This document shows positions 23,960 through 36,562 of a DNA stretch of 64,000 nt, in pieces. The DNA is from Taxillus chinensis. Lineage: Eukaryota; Streptophyta; Magnoliopsida; Santalales; Loranthaceae. Every line of letters begins with the position of its first letter. Positions within the stretch are counted from its first letter, which is position 1. The notes under the pieces are model-generated. The model was not told the DNA's origin. It did no database searches and saw only the letters and a list, made by a program, of their open reading frames with translations. The translations under genes and the position numbers were made by a program. Location of the stretch: contig CM042090.1 in assembly GCA_023512835.1 (NCBI GenBank), positions 52,377,365 to 52,441,364 on the forward strand, read 5' to 3'.

Positions 23960-25285
23960 CAAACAATTAATATTTAGCTACAAAGATATCCTCAAGGTCA
24001 AACTAATATTGTAAAACTACAAATAATATTCTAATTGTCATACTAGAAATCAAGATACAACTAATAATTTAAATTGTGAACTCCAACGATTTATCCCAAC
24101 TAAATTTAATATGATAATTTAAATATTTTAAATTGTAAACTAACAGAATTAATTCCAATTAATACCTATAAAGTGATCTATTAAGTTATAATAGCTATCA
24201 GCTAAGAAGGGAAAACCCACAAGGGCTAAGAGAAACAGGCCCAGTCAACATGGCTAGCCCTAGGGCCGGTATGTGCATGGGGGCGGCATAGTTGCCGCCA
24301 CCCCCCTTACAGAAGATGTGGCAGGGCCTCTCGCCCCTCCGCCGACCAGTGCCGTCTAAAGACGACCTGGTGCACGCCCGTCGTGCGGAAGGAAGACTAG
24401 GCCGAACGGCCTGGTTTCATCGAATAATAATAATAATCCGTTAAGATGTTATGCCTTGTCACACCTTTTTGCCGCATGTAGAAGAATAGGCATGCACGCC
24501 TCTGACGCACCATACTGCCTCACACAAGGAAGGACCAAGCCGTGCACGCCTTTGACGCACGCAAAACCGCCGCACGCAAATGAGGACCAGGCCGTATGAC
24601 CTGGTAACGCTCAATAATAATAATATTAATAATTGACAAATTTCATTAAAAATCAAGATGATCAAAGAGATATTTGTATGAAGCAGGCCACAAACTACAA
24701 ATCGTTTCAACGGACGCGAAGAGGGTGAGCGATGTGCGAGGAACGAGGTGAATGACACAGATGATCGTTACCTCTAACAGTATGCACTCTTGAAATAGAA
24801 CAACGAAGAGTGTAGAATCACCTACCTGAATATAGTCTTGAAGGATCGATAGAACGCGACGACTTCAAGCCCTCTTCCCTACCAAGCTCTGCGCACAATG
24901 AACTAGGGTTTCTACCCTAGCTTTCCCTTTTTATACCACTCAATATTATTAAATCTAATAATAATAATAATAATAATAACCTTAAAATAGTTATAATAAT
25001 CATAATAATAACATTAAAATAGTAATAACTTGAATTTTTATAATAATAATATTAGTAATGATAATAACATAATAATAAGAAGAAGAATATACTTAATATA
25101 TTAAAATACTTATATTTATAATAATAATAATAAACCCAATAATGGAATCATAATAATAGTCATAACCTTAATTATCATAATAATAATAACAACCGAAACG
25201 CTCACGCTAAGGCCACGCTACCAAATAGATATCCCTCACTCTATTCGGGGGCTAACTTCAATCTCACACAGTACGGGTCTTTACA
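23549..25285 (-). repeat. 5' LTR portion of element I
   Basis: On the minus strand it begins TGTAAAGACCCGTAC. It contains AATAAT-rich sequence shared with 12112-12462, a 48-base TA microsatellite at 23911-23958, and repeats of CATATGGGACCTG (23650-23740). The inner end with its PBS has been lost at the junction with K. Immediately outside is a copia LTR fragment (H), so I was inserted there. Confidence 0.8.
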
Positions 25286-25336
25286 AATTACATAGGATTT
25301 AATTTGCATCTTCGGAATTCTAGGTTCGATCCAACA
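25286..25336 (-). repeat. 3' LTR start of copia element H
   Basis: On the minus strand it starts TGTTGGATCGAACC, directly after a polypurine tract TTGGGGGAGAT (25337-25347). Only 51 bp remain because element I is inserted at this point. The same polypurine tract and LTR opening occur at 28764-28790 on the plus strand. Confidence 0.75.
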
Positions 25337-25693
25337 ATCTCCCCCAATATGGAGATGCCAAAACCCTTTGTGATCTGATTTAGTTAATGAAGCAATAAAA
25401 CATAATCACAGAGATAAGAAACATTTGTACCTTTCATTAATATCAGCAACAAGTATACATTTTCAGACAAAGTACATCGTATAAAAATTATAGAATGAAT
25501 GGCTTACTATACTTGAAGATCATTGTTGTTGATTGCTCCCTTAGCTCTATCATCTGCTCCATGGTATAGTCTATTATGTTGTTACATTCCGAAAGGTTCT
25601 TGAAGAGAGACTGTTAGAAGTAGACGAATGCACCGTAGCTCTCTCCGTTAGGTTGTTGAGGCATCGTGTTTCCTATATGGAATGAGAACCAAT

Positions 25694-28143
25694 TTAAGCT
25701 CTTTCCATGGTTTGCTGTTCGGTGCAGTTCCCTCTATGAAGGTTCGGATATGGGAAACCTCGGGAACATAGTATGCCATGAAGAGCAGCCTCCTCATATC
25801 GAGCAAGAAACAACCTAACTTTAACTTTAAGAGCTAGGGTGAAGTTGTTGATGTCTTCATCTGTATAAAATCCATGCTCGGCAAGAATATTACCGATATC
25901 TTCAGGTGAGAAGGGGAACATGTCATTCAGACATATTCGCTCGGCAGAGGAGCAGGCATAGCCTTTCGTGGCAGTGAGGACTCTCCCCTCTTCATCCGCG
26001 GGATCAAATTCCGCGTATGATGGGAGGAAGGAGGTAGGAGTAGATGGGGCAGCAGGGGTAACACTGGAGGAGCTGGGCCTAGTTGAAGAGTAGCAGCTGC
26101 GCTTGGAGGTATAGAAGAGGCAGGACGCTTCCAGTAGCATGAGTCCAAATCGAAGGGCCAGCCTCTTTAGGTTCAGGAGCCGGAGGGGCAGATGAAGGTA
26201 CAGCAAGAGTATTCTCCCCCCTTTTAGCAGATCGATGTGAGGCATCGGGAGCAGAAGCAATCGTCTAGGAAAGGGAGGCAAAAGAGTGAATAGTGTTGAC
26301 TACAACATCAACCTTTTGCACCTTGGTAGATGAAGTGTCAGTAAGAACAAACAAAAGCTAAGCACCAAAATGATCGACCTTGAGTGCAACTGCTATGATC
26401 TGGGAGCTTCGGACCTGGGCATGGCGTTCAATTTGAGCAGATAGCATGGAATCAGAGTGAACCATGCCAAAAGAGCCACGCCCCAGAGCAAAGTCCGGAG
26501 CTTTGGAGGACTCCCCTGCGTGAAAAGGAGTAGGAGTACGTAGGGCAGAGGAGTTAGCAGGAGGCGAGAAGGGTAAATCATCAGCAGGGGTGTTCGACCC
26601 ATTATGACCCGAGAGATCAATGATAAGGACAACCGCAGGAGAAGAGGGTCCAACCTTGGCGGGGATAAGACTCCGTGCGTCATGGATTGTTCTGGTAGCG
26701 ACAACGGTAGGGGGATAAGTAGCTTGAAGTAAGGACAGCGTCGAGAAAGCCATGTTTCAAGTTCCAAATAATAATATCCTCCGGGGTTTGAGTGTGGTGA
26801 GTGTAATGCACCCGAAGATCATAGGTCTGTAAGAGTAATGAGTGTCAGTCGGTTTAGCTATTCCTGAGGAGTGGAGGGCAAGTTGGAAGTGTCGGTGGAG
26901 GAGAGGCAGCAGTAGGAACTTTAGCGCGGATAGGCCAGGAGTGAGTGGCCGGAGGAGAATTCGGGCGAGATGGGCCGACAACATCGAAGGATCGGCGCAT
27001 ACACTATGCTGCAAGCCTTGGGAGATAGAGGGGCAGCAATAGATCTAATCCGGGAGGACCAAATGGGCTGAAGGTCTGGTCACCCATGTAGCTTCCTTGT
27101 TGCCTCGGGGGCAAGAACGTTATGACCGAAGACGGAGACTCTACAGTTGTCGAGTGCCATCAGGGCAAAAGATGGCGAAGTAATAGGCCTGAGGGAAGGT
27201 GACAATGAACCGTCTTGCGAAGAAGTCTGGATGTTGATGGCAAAACACCAGGGTGAGTAGTTGTCCAAAGGATAAGGTCTTCGGGTTGTTGCCCATAATC
27301 CAAAATAAAAGTACCCCCAATCCATATCCTTGGCTCGAAGTCACCATACATAGAAGAATAAGGTCATATGGTACGAAGTCAAGAGCAGAGGTACGAGCTA
27401 GCAATCATCGTCTTAGAATAGTGGCCATACGGTGATAACGGCCATGAAAACCCTTGAGTTTGTGCTCCTTCACTTTGTGATGGCAACCCATCGAAGCAAC
27501 CATTATGTATGGATCAGGCCGCATGTGGGTACCCCTAGGAAGATGGAGAGTGGTGCGAAGAATGCCTGGGGTGATAATGATAGAGACACCATGGATGGTG
27601 GATTTGATGGAGTTGACGGTGTGATTGAAGTTCCGATAGTATTTGAAGATGTCTTCGAGGAGGAGGTCCACCGAATTAGAGACAAGGTGGAGGATATGGT
27701 TGGCTTCCAGTAGGGACTGCAACTCGGGGAACCATGCGGGAGGATCAGAGATGGCATTCCAATCCACAATGTGACTAGGGGTTACTCCATAAAGGGATTT
27801 GGGTGCCATTGCATAGGTGAAGGATGATGAGGATTTGAAAGCTAGGTTTTTTTTTGGAGCGGTGGCAATTTGGGGCAATGTAAGCAATAGGTTTGGATGA
27901 TGTAGACTCGGTAAATTTATAGAAGGAGAGTCCATGGATGCCGGCGTGCTCTAGGGTCTTAGATGTGATTATGAAATAAATAGTGAGCCACCTAAGAAAT
28001 GACATCATATATCTTGATATTAATAAGCGTTCGGATAAAATCGAGATAAGATAATGTGGAAGCATAAGAACCAAGTATTGCTGGTAGTTGTATGCCATAG
28101 TGAGAATTTGAAGCGATGGAGTATGCCCGGCTCGAGAAGCCAT
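25694..28143 (-). pseudogene. H downstream ORF, Transposase_32/env-like region
   Basis: Several overlapping minus-strand frames form a decayed gene upstream of H's polypurine tract. The clearest part, 27405-27816, starts MAPKSLYGVTPSHIVDWNAI, then PAWFPELQSLLEA, FKYYRNFN, and IHGVSIIITPGILRTTLHLP. That spacing resembles the plant 'putative transposon protein' domain (Transposase_32 type) found in ORFs downstream of pol in large copia and gypsy elements. The frame then shifts (near 27405), and a Ser/Pro-rich C-terminal segment with FPFSPEDIGNILAEHGFYTD is seen at 25694-26100. Function is unknown. In SIRE-type copia elements a similarly placed ORF has been called env-like, but I see no convincing envelope features. 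Confidence 0.5.
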
Positions 28144-28779
28144 TTAATGAACATCATGACACCTCCTCAAAAATATGCAAAGTAAGATAAATCTTGGGAA
28201 ATCGCAATTTGGTAAGTCTGAAAGTCGGGAGGTGGAGTACTGATGTCATCCGATTAGTGATAAGCCATAGCAAGCATGATCCGGATGAGCAACTGACTAG
28301 TCTTGTGAGAGATAAAAAATGCGCCGAGTGTTTAGGAAAAAAGAGATGTAAGATTCCTTTGCTATGTTGAAGTCAAAAAGATAAGAGGCACCACAACACC
28401 TCAAATCCGAGACATCGGACATAAATAATCATTGAAGCTGCAAAGGGGATCTGGACCTATAGCTTTGTAAAACTAGATTAAAAGAGCAAAGCTTAACGAG
28501 GGGTTATAATGGATATGAATGGAGTTAACTAATGAAATACAGCATCATCCGAACTAACAAAGATAATAGAACTTATGCGTGAAGAAATGATAGTGAGTGA
28601 CACATACATGCGAATTAAAGATCAACGTGTCGAAAATCAATGCACTAAGGCTAAAATTATGTACATGTTGCTGTAAATCAATGGATGGAGCAATTATCTT
28701 TATCTTTGTATATTTATCTTCTGCCTTGCTAACCAAATTAGAATTACAAAGGGTTTTGACATCTCCATATTGGGGAGAT
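28144..28779 (+). other. 3' tail of a D-type copia element with polypurine tract
   Basis: This is non-coding, ending in CATCTCCATATTGGGGAGAT just before LTR D. The last 80 bases resemble the reverse complement of 25337-25460. It shows that the LTR at 28780 also served as the 3' LTR of something to its left, although no pol lies there now. Confidence 0.6.
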
Positions 28780-30089
28780 TGTTGGATCTAACCCTAATTT
28801 GACGATGATCTTGATAAAACCTTACGAATTTGGTTTGAGATCTTTCAATGTAATTTCTAACATGTTGCGTAAGACAAGTGTTAAATTGGATCTTCACTCA
28901 TGAGTAGAACGTTAAGGCGAGGATACATAATCCTGATCCGGACTAACGTGAGTGTGGTCAATCAACTTGGTAAATAACCAAGTCGTTACATGATACGGAG
29001 TAAGGATTTACTAGCGCGGACTAAGCACTTAAATTTATGGAGTAAGGAATCCGAGTCTATCACTTAGTAGGACTAAGAATTCTAGTTTACAACTCGCGGA
29101 GTAAGAGAGAAATTGCGAGATAAGGAGCTAAGTCTTTCACTTACATAGACTAAGGACAAAAGACACGGAGTAAGGAATCGAAGTTTTTCATTCGCATGGA
29201 GTAAGGAACGACTTGTGCGAAATAAGGACCCGAGTCCTTTGTTCGCATGGAGTAAGGAAAAGAGATGTGGAGTAAGAAGTCCAAACCTTTACTCAAGTGG
29301 AGTAAGGAAACGTTGACATGAAATAAGCTATCTGAACCTTTAGTCGCGGAGTAAGGAAGCACGACATGGAATAAGCCATCCGAACCTTTACTCAAGCGGA
29401 GTAAGGAAGCGCCGACACGGAATAAGGATTCAAGCATCAAACCGACACGGAATAAGCAACTACTAACATAGAGTAAGGATCCGAGCTTCATTAACACGGA
29501 GTAAGGAACTTTACAAATGACTAAGACGACACTGCCGCTACTAATCAGCTCCACATTCAAAGTCATCACTCGTTATGTCTTGATGTAAGAAAGATTTGTT
29601 AACATTTATCATCTTACATGTGGATCACTCGGATGCGTGGACAAAGCCTTTAATGCGATTTGGAATCATGCGAAGCAATTCAATTTACTTATACTTCTAA
29701 TATCTTGAGCTCCATACCGCTTCGGGAAAATCCTGTTCCAAGAATGTTTCCTAGGGATGTCTATATATACTAAGTCTTGTATATTTTCATATGTGCGTAC
29801 ATGTGAAAGAGCTTAGAGAATTTCATTTGGCTAGTGTGTGTGTTACTATAAAACAGAGTCTACCTTAAACATAAGAGAGAGACACTTTTAGTAGATCCAA
29901 AAGCTTGTACTCAACTTTAATCTACTACAATTTGTTGTAATTATCTTGTGATAACAATACAAATTACTTCCACTTATCCGTTTGTCTTCCCGTTGATTCT
30001 ATCTTTAAACAATTAAGTGTTGCGTACAAAAAGAGTGAGAAGAGTTTTTCAAAAGCCTATTCACCCCTTTAGGCTTCTCGGGACCAACA
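28780..30089 (+). repeat. LTR D (copia type, 1310 bp)
   Basis: It starts TGTTGGATCTAACC and ends GGGACCAACA, followed by a PBS. It belongs to the same family as solo LTRs E and F. It contains an irregular array of CGGAGTAAGGAA motifs at about 28910-29520 and a TATA-like CTATATATAC at 29761. It is flanked by a polypurine tract on the left and a PBS on the right, so it lies between two element bodies. Confidence 0.88.
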
Positions 30090-30091
30090 AG

Positions 30092-30104
30092 TGGTATCAA
30101 AGCC
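30092..30104 (+). other. Primer-binding site after LTR D
   Basis: TGGTATCAAAGCC begins two bases after the LTR end. It is a one-base variant of the initiator-Met tRNA complement TGGTATCAGAGCC. Confidence 0.85.
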
Positions 30105-30149
30105 ACTTCTACTTGCCAACGTAGATCCTCTCTCTATCTCAATACTCAA

Positions 30150-30725
30150 ATGGCCGAAGAAAGCGACGATGCTGTTCAACGCTCGTCTCAACTCGGAGGT
30201 ACTCAAGAGCCCATCCCCAAGCGCAATGGCGGTGAAAATGTCAATCCCGAGCACAAGTGCTCAAACCACTACGCTCTCCCAACAACGGAGTTCCGGATTC
30301 ACTCTTACCAAAACCGCCAAAGTTCACACCCGAGTTTTTCTCCCAGTGGAAAGCTCGCATGCAGATGTTCATGATGTGCCATGATCATCTCATGTGGCCT
30401 TGTCTTCATCGGAGAATCCTATTCCGATGACAATAGGAGGCAATGAAGTAAGAAGGCCAAAGACAGATCTTGAACTCACTAATGAGGAAAGAGCCTGGTA
30501 GTATGCAAACGAAAAGGCTCTAGCCTATGTTACGTCGTCTTTGGATTCCGGCTTTACGGACGTCCAGGGCTGCATACTGGGAAAGCCTCTGCGAGATAAA
30601 CTAATAATCCTCTATGAGGAAAGTCAGTCCCAAATGCAGAACATTATTTGCGTCTCGACGGAGACTTTGAGAGCTTTACATACTATTGGGAACCATAGGA
30701 TTTGATTAAGCTACCAACCATACAT
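30150..30725 (+). pseudogene. Copia gag remnant of D
   Basis: The frame starts MAEESDDAVQRSSQLGG, then shifts. Readable parts are FTPEFFSQWKARMQMFMMCH, the typical copia gag opening around a conserved Trp, and later ANEKALAYVTSSLDSGFTDV with KPLRDKLIILYE, matching the UBN2-type copia gag core. A TAG interrupts the frame near 30499 and the sequence ends where solo LTR C is inserted. Confidence 0.7.
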
Positions 30726-30734
30726 TAAGTTTGG

Positions 30735-32549
30735 TGTCACGCCCGGATTTCCAACCCGAGGAGACCGGAACGTGACCCTCCCTTTACCCAAGTTGGATAA
30801 AGGGGTTAGAATACAACATACACTTCACACTCTATATTCGTAGACCAATCTTATATTTATTGAGTCCAAACATAACAAATGTGTCCAAAACATGCTTTTA
30901 TTACATTAAACTCCACATTACAATATCCCCCCACTGGGGTTACAAAGCTTACACAAAACAGACATAACTCAAATAATAATAAGCAAGCCACAAGCAAGGA
31001 CATCCACCTTGGTGTTCCCACCTAACGCCTGTAGGTTCCCGTAAAGAAAACAACATGGTAAGAGGTGAGCAACCACAATTAGGGATCATGTCTCCCAACC
31101 CATCCCATGCTCCTAATATCTACATGACATGTGTACAAGTGTTGTGTCGTGGATACAATTATTTCACCAGATATAATAACAGGCCATAGCAACAAATACG
31201 ATCATACACAAGCTGGTACATAACCATTCCCTGGGCTTCCCACGGCCACCGGGTTCCAAGAACATCCCGGGCTTCCATAGCCACCGGGTTCCAAGAACAG
31301 TTCCGGGCTTCCACAAACAACCGGGTTCAAGTTCCGGTGCTTCCACCCACTAGGTTCCAAGAACAGTCCCAGGGCTTCCCACAGACCACCGGGTTCAAAG
31401 AACAGACACATAACCACTCAGACTTAAACCAAACACTTAGTAGGTACACATTCACAAATGTACAAACCCACCCACCAGGCATAAAAACAAACACCTGGCA
31501 TGCACCCTTTACCAACCCACAATCTAGCCTTACCTGCATATTATCAAACACATCTTGGGCATATTCACCCGGACATATTCACCACAGCATTTTGTTGAAC
31601 ACTAACATGCACTACCCACCCAATATCACGATCACACCAAAAATGCCATTGAAGCCAACATTAATATAGGAGATCTATATGAATTTACATATAAATATTA
31701 TAGCATTAACAATAGAAACCTACAAACATCCACACGAGGCCTAACCCCGAAAATAGACCGGGTACTAACCCCTACAGTAAGAAAATGTATCACCACAGTA
31801 ACGATCCCGCTCCCACGCCCGAGCGTCGTCCGCCCTTGAGGAATACCACAGCGAGAGAGATGGCGAACTCTCTCTCTCCCTCTCTCTCGACGACTGCCGG
31901 TGGTGAAGAAGAGAACCCTAAACCTAAAACAAGAGGGCTCCTCATCCTTATATAGACCTCCCCTTATCAAAACGACGTAGTTTTGATTAAGTGAAACCCA
32001 AAGCATCAAAACAACGTAGTTTTGATGGAACAAGCTACAACCTTCCGCATCCGTACACGCAAAATATCTACAATTCCAAACATGGTCCTTTGGGGAAAAA
32101 TGATTAGAAAGACAAAACCAAGGTAACCATGCAAAACATGTTTGCACGCCATTTGAACGCCAGTCCCCAATTGGCGTGCAGCTCAAATGCACTCAAACTT
32201 TACCCCAAGCCTCCTTGCACCATGTAAAGACATCCATGCAATAAAAACCTTGCACGCCAAATGGGTCCAATTCACGTACATGTCCGTTTGGCCTGGAAAC
32301 TCTATGGTAGATAGAAGACATCATTTAAGAATCTTTTGGTCCGCACGCTAATTCATCCGGCCCATCTACTAGGTCAAAATCTAGAAAGTTCCCATTCGAA
32401 GGCAAGACCACTAACTCAAAACATGGGTCCTTACATCCAAGGTGTTTTAGCTAAAGTGTGTGGGAAGGAAACTCCCTAAAACCCAACAATTTCCACTCAC
32501 GAGGCATATGTGGTTAACTTCGTACATACCACAAACACGGGTCATTACA
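30735..32549 (-). mobile_element. Solo LTR C with TTTGG target duplication (1815 bp)
   Basis: The plus strand runs TGTCACGCCC to GTCATTACA. TTTGG stands on both sides (30730-30734 and 32550-32554), proving a single LTR left after recombination between two LTRs. Orientation is taken from the promoter block, whose TATA box reads on the minus strand, and from the CT microsatellite at about 31869-31888. It is related to the B LTR: both share GTGTGTGGGAA..GAACTCCC near the end. Confidence 0.92.
31948..32026 (-). promoter_or_regulatory. C LTR promoter: two ACGT-core palindromes plus TATA box
   Basis: Minus-strand ATCAAAACTACGTTGTTTTG (32005-32026) and ATCAAAACTACGTCGTTTTG (31966-31987) lie just upstream of TATATAA (31948-31954). 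A GAGA tract follows downstream. Confidence 0.62.
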
Positions 32550-32554
32550 TTTGG

Positions 32555-33029
32555 AGACTCGAAGATCAGATGGCATGAGGTCGAAGAGTCGAAGCTCGTA
32601 AAGTAAACCGTCACTAAGCATACGACAAGAGACTCGCGTACTCGTAGAGTCGAGAGGTTTGAAGCAAGTAGTGATGGTAATTATGCGACTTATAGGATCC
32701 ACAAGGTCGAGGGTCGTAGAGTCGATGTTCATAAACGCACCAAGTCACTACACTCAAGGAGAAAATCGACGAGAATCAAAGAATTCTTAGAAGAAGTGGC
32801 TGGACATCGATCGACTCGAAGACCTTAAGCTCAGAACATTGAGAGTATCCAAATGTGGCTAAGATAATTATCGGAACCTAATCTGCTACTAAGACTCGAA
32901 GACTCGTAGGGTCGTAGAGTTGAAGTCATAAATACTAACAATCAAAATGGATACTCGAAGGTCGAAGAGCCCATGCAATATAACCTAAGAAATGAAATGA
33001 CAACCGTAAATCGTAGGCTGGAGGGTCAT
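32555..33029 (+). other. Host sequence of C and E: LTR-like DNA rich in GACTCGAAG repeats
   Basis: No gene is visible. The sequence is full of GACTCGAAG, GGTCGTAGAG and similar words, which also occur at 34447-34664, 42983-43260 and 47930-48500. It is probably part of a copia LTR (G) split by C, E and B. Confidence 0.45.
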
Positions 33030-34441
33030 TGTTGGATCAAGCCAAAGATTGGATAATGTTGATAAAGCCCTATGTAATTTGATTTGAGACCTTTGTTATT
33101 TTATCTTAAGTCATTGCAAAAGATATGACCTTCATGGGATCTACACTCGTGAGAGCAAAGCTAAGGACGGGATACATGAATCTGATCCAGGTGAGAATGA
33201 GTGTCGTCAAACACTTGGTATATAACCAAGTCTTTACTTTATACGGAATAAGGATCATTCGTGTGGACTAAGAACGTAAGCTACGGACTAAGAAATCCGC
33301 ACCTAATACTTGAAACCAACTAAATCAAAAAGATGCGGAGTAAGAATCTTAGTCTACAAAGTCGCACGGAATAAAAGAGTCATCACGGAGTTGAAAAGTT
33401 AAGTCTTCCACTCAACCGGACTAAAGTGAAGAAGACACGGAGTAAGAATCCGAGTCTTCCATACATGCGGAGTATGGAAGCACTTCTACGGAATAAGGAC
33501 TTGAGTCTTTATTCGCACGGAGTAAGGAAGCTAGATGCGGAGTAAGGAATCGAACCACTCACTCATGCGGAGTAAGGATGTGCGATACGGAGTGGAAGGC
33601 ATCCGTTCCTTTCACTCATGAGTAAGGATGTGCCGATACCAGTAAGCCATCCGTTCCTTTAACTCATGCGGAGTAAGGAAACTAGATGCGGGAGCACTCC
33701 GACCTTCTCTTTAACATGGAGTAAGGAAGCCGCCACCACGGAACAAGGATTCCAGACACCAAATTGATGCGAGTAAGCGATCGGTATTACGGAGTAAGGG
33801 AACCTTACACCGGATTCAGAAGATCTTTACTTCAACTTATCTCTTCGTATTTAAAGTCACCGGCTCATGGCTTCCGATGTAAGACAAACTCGTTGAAAAC
33901 TTAAAGCCACTTACACGTGGATCATCCGGATATGTGGACACAACTTTAACTACACTTGGGAACTAACAAAGACTCTTATGAGTTGCAAACCCAAGATCTT
34001 GAAGACCACATCCGCGGCAATTGAGGCGAGAGATTTCGAGAGATAGTTAATGTGCACAATGTCGGAATAACAAGTTCCAAGGTTGTCTCTTGTGGATGTC
34101 GTATAAATAGTAACACTTGTACATTTGAGCAAGCGTGCGCTAGGTGCATAAGTGAACGTGTAATAGTTTTGTGTATGTATGAAAGCTCATTGGGATCATA
34201 GAGGCTAAGCGTATGCGTACTTGTAAACAAAGTGCTAAAGAGTTGTTGAGTAGATCTAAAAGCTTTCAAGCTTTAGTCGCTTCCATTTTGTTGTACTTAT
34301 CATCGATAATAAAACAAAATACTTCCATTATCCGGTTATCTTCCGCATTGATTCTATCTCTTAACCGGATAAGTGTTAGTCCAAGGAGTTAGAAAGAATT
34401 TCGATAGAGCTATTTTACCCCCAGACTCCAAAGGACTAATA
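33030..34441 (+). mobile_element. Solo LTR E with GTCAT target duplication (1412 bp)
   Basis: It starts TGTTGGATCAAGCC and ends GGACTAATA, a decayed form of the family end GGACCAACA. GTCAT occurs at 33025-33029 and again at 34442-34446. It has an array of CGGAGTAAGGAA-like units (33240-33800) and a TATA box TATAAATA at 34102. Orientation follows LTR D. Confidence 0.9.
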
Positions 34442-34446
34442 GTCAT

Positions 34447-34664
34447 AAACTCAAAGAGTCATAGAATTAGGAAGTTAACCTTAAAGGAATTGTGGACAAC
34501 TTAGACTCGAAGATCTTGAGGTTGAGATTAGAGTAGTAGGTTAAGACTCAAAGAAGGATGGAGCCTACGTCAATATATGCAAACATGAAAGACTAAGTAA
34601 GAAACTCCTGAGTCAAACACCCGTCGAAGGGGCACCTTAGTTAACAGCACTCGCAGTTATAAAC
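34447..34664 (+). other. Continuation of the GACTCGAAG-rich sequence
   Basis: This short non-coding segment lies between solo LTR E and element B. It joins in sequence character to 32555-33029 and to 42983 onward once E and B are removed. Confidence 0.4.
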
Positions 34665-35706
34665 GGTCAAGCCCCGATTTCCCATCCGAGGAACCGGTAC
34701 ATGACTCTCCTTTATCCACCTGGTGGGCAAGGGGTTAGGATAAAAATAACTCACATAGGGCTCAAACCCAACATAGATTGTTCAGAAAGTCCAAACAATA
34801 TATCTTTATTCAACTTAAAACATAATAATCAATACAGACAAGACAATAGGTGTTTACAAACCCCAAACATGCCTTTATTAGCCAAACCCTTTTACAAACT
34901 TTCACCAGGGTTACGTCATTTTCCCACTAGGATTACAAGGTCCTACAAAATATGAAAACACAAAATAACATCTAAACAAAGCAACAAGAACTGGTTGTCT
35001 TCCACCTTGGTGTCCCCACCTAACGCTTGTAGGTCCCCGAAAAGAAAACAACACAAAAGGGGGTAGCCACCACACTAGTAGGGATCATGTCTCCCCAACC
35101 CATACCATGCTCCCAGTATTTACATGTCAATATGTACGGGTGCGTAATCGTATATAAGTATTTAAACAGGTATAAACAACATCCACAAAGAGTATGTTAA
35201 CACAAATAAGTCACACGAACAAGTACAACCACAAACCCACAACACACAGCCCACACCCACATAAAGCCCTAATACTTACAGCCACATTGTACTCCATATA
35301 CACAACCACACGTGCTCCACAATCAATCACAAAGCTCACAATCAGCCACATAGTCAGATAAACACGTAAAGACACATAGTCATACTAAAGATATCAGATA
35401 TACACATGTAACCAATAATTCACACACAATCCATAATTATCAATTCATATAGATATCATATCAACACAATCTTCATATTGACGTAACTACCCCGGAAACT
35501 CTACGTTTCCCCCATGTAGTCCTACCACGGGACTAACTCCGACGATCTCACCACGGAACGAATAACGTAAACGCTCCAATGGCCCCTAGGGTCCTCCGCC
35601 CCGGGAACGAATCCAAAATTCCACGACCCCTGACTCAACATCATATCCAAACAAAATATGCTATTGAAGGCCAACATCCATATAGGAGATCTCACCTATA
35701 TGGATT

Positions 35707-35752
<46 letters not shown>

Positions 35753-36549
35753 CAGTAACAATATACGATTTTGTCTATCACAGGGCCTAAATCCTGGAAT
35801 GGGTATTAGAAGAGAAAGAACCCCTACCTCAAAAGGTTCCTCCTTGCTCTTGCTTCCACGCTAGACGCCATCAACCCACGTCGTTCACCCACGCCGTTCA
35901 GGTCCAGCAGCCACGATCAGGAGAGTTCTCCCTCTCTCTCTGTCTCTCTCTCTCTCTCTCTGTGCGACGGCTGACAACAATGAGGAACCCTAAAACGTAA
36001 CAAAAGACATCTCCTTTTATATTCCCTACACTTATCAAAATGATGTAGTTTTGATAAGTGACACCCAATATCAAAATGACGTAGTTTTGATAAATGAAAC
36101 ATACCATCAAAACGACATAGTTTTGATAAATGAAACATGTAATAACCACTCAGCTCCCATACAGGACAAAATACCCACAACTCGAATATGGTCCTTTTGG
36201 GAAAGGTGATCAGCATAACAAAATGAAGAAGATGGTGCAAAAACATGGCTGCACGTGACAAAGACCATTGTCACGTCCAAGCTCCAAATGCCTTAGGATT
36301 TTGCCACAAGCTTTAAAACTAAGTCTAGAAGGCTCCCATGCAAAAACATCACTGCACGTGACAAGCCATTGTCACGTGCATTGTCACATGCACCCTCTAA
36401 AAGGGTCATCTTGCCTCATGCTTGCTCATCAACATACAAAGTGTTCTAGCTAATGTGTGTGGGAATAGAACTCCCAAAAACCCGACCATTTCCACCCAAA
36501 GAGCAAAACTGTGACTAACTCCTCACATCCTAAAACAAAGATCATTACA
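34665..36549 (-). repeat. 3' LTR of B (1885 bp)
   Basis: The plus-strand left end reads GGTCAAGCCCCGATTT in place of the family TGTCACGCCCC, and the right end is ATCATTACA next to the polypurine tract. A TA microsatellite (35711-35748) and a CT tract (35931-35961) are inside. It matches 41620-42982 over its right three quarters. Confidence 0.85.
36014..36127 (-). promoter_or_regulatory. B LTR promoter: three ACGT-type palindromes plus TATA box
   Basis: Three minus-strand copies of ATCAAAACTA(C/T)(G/A)TC(G/A)TTTTG at 36106-36127, 36070-36091 and 36034-36055 precede TATAAAAG near 36014-36022. In the other B LTR the block at about 42565-42662 has lost part of one copy. Confidence 0.62.
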
Positions 36550-36562
36550 TCCTCTCCCCCTT
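36550..36562 (-). other. Polypurine tract of B
   Basis: The minus strand reads AAGGGGGAGAGGA directly before the 3' LTR. It is preceded by a TTTTCGAGGACGAAAAGTC motif that mirrors the pol terminus. Confidence 0.88.

Noticed and set aside
24240..24480. GC-rich segment within LTR I as a possible host exon
   Set aside because: No frame over 100 codons with a recognisable domain, and it lies within a defined LTR region.
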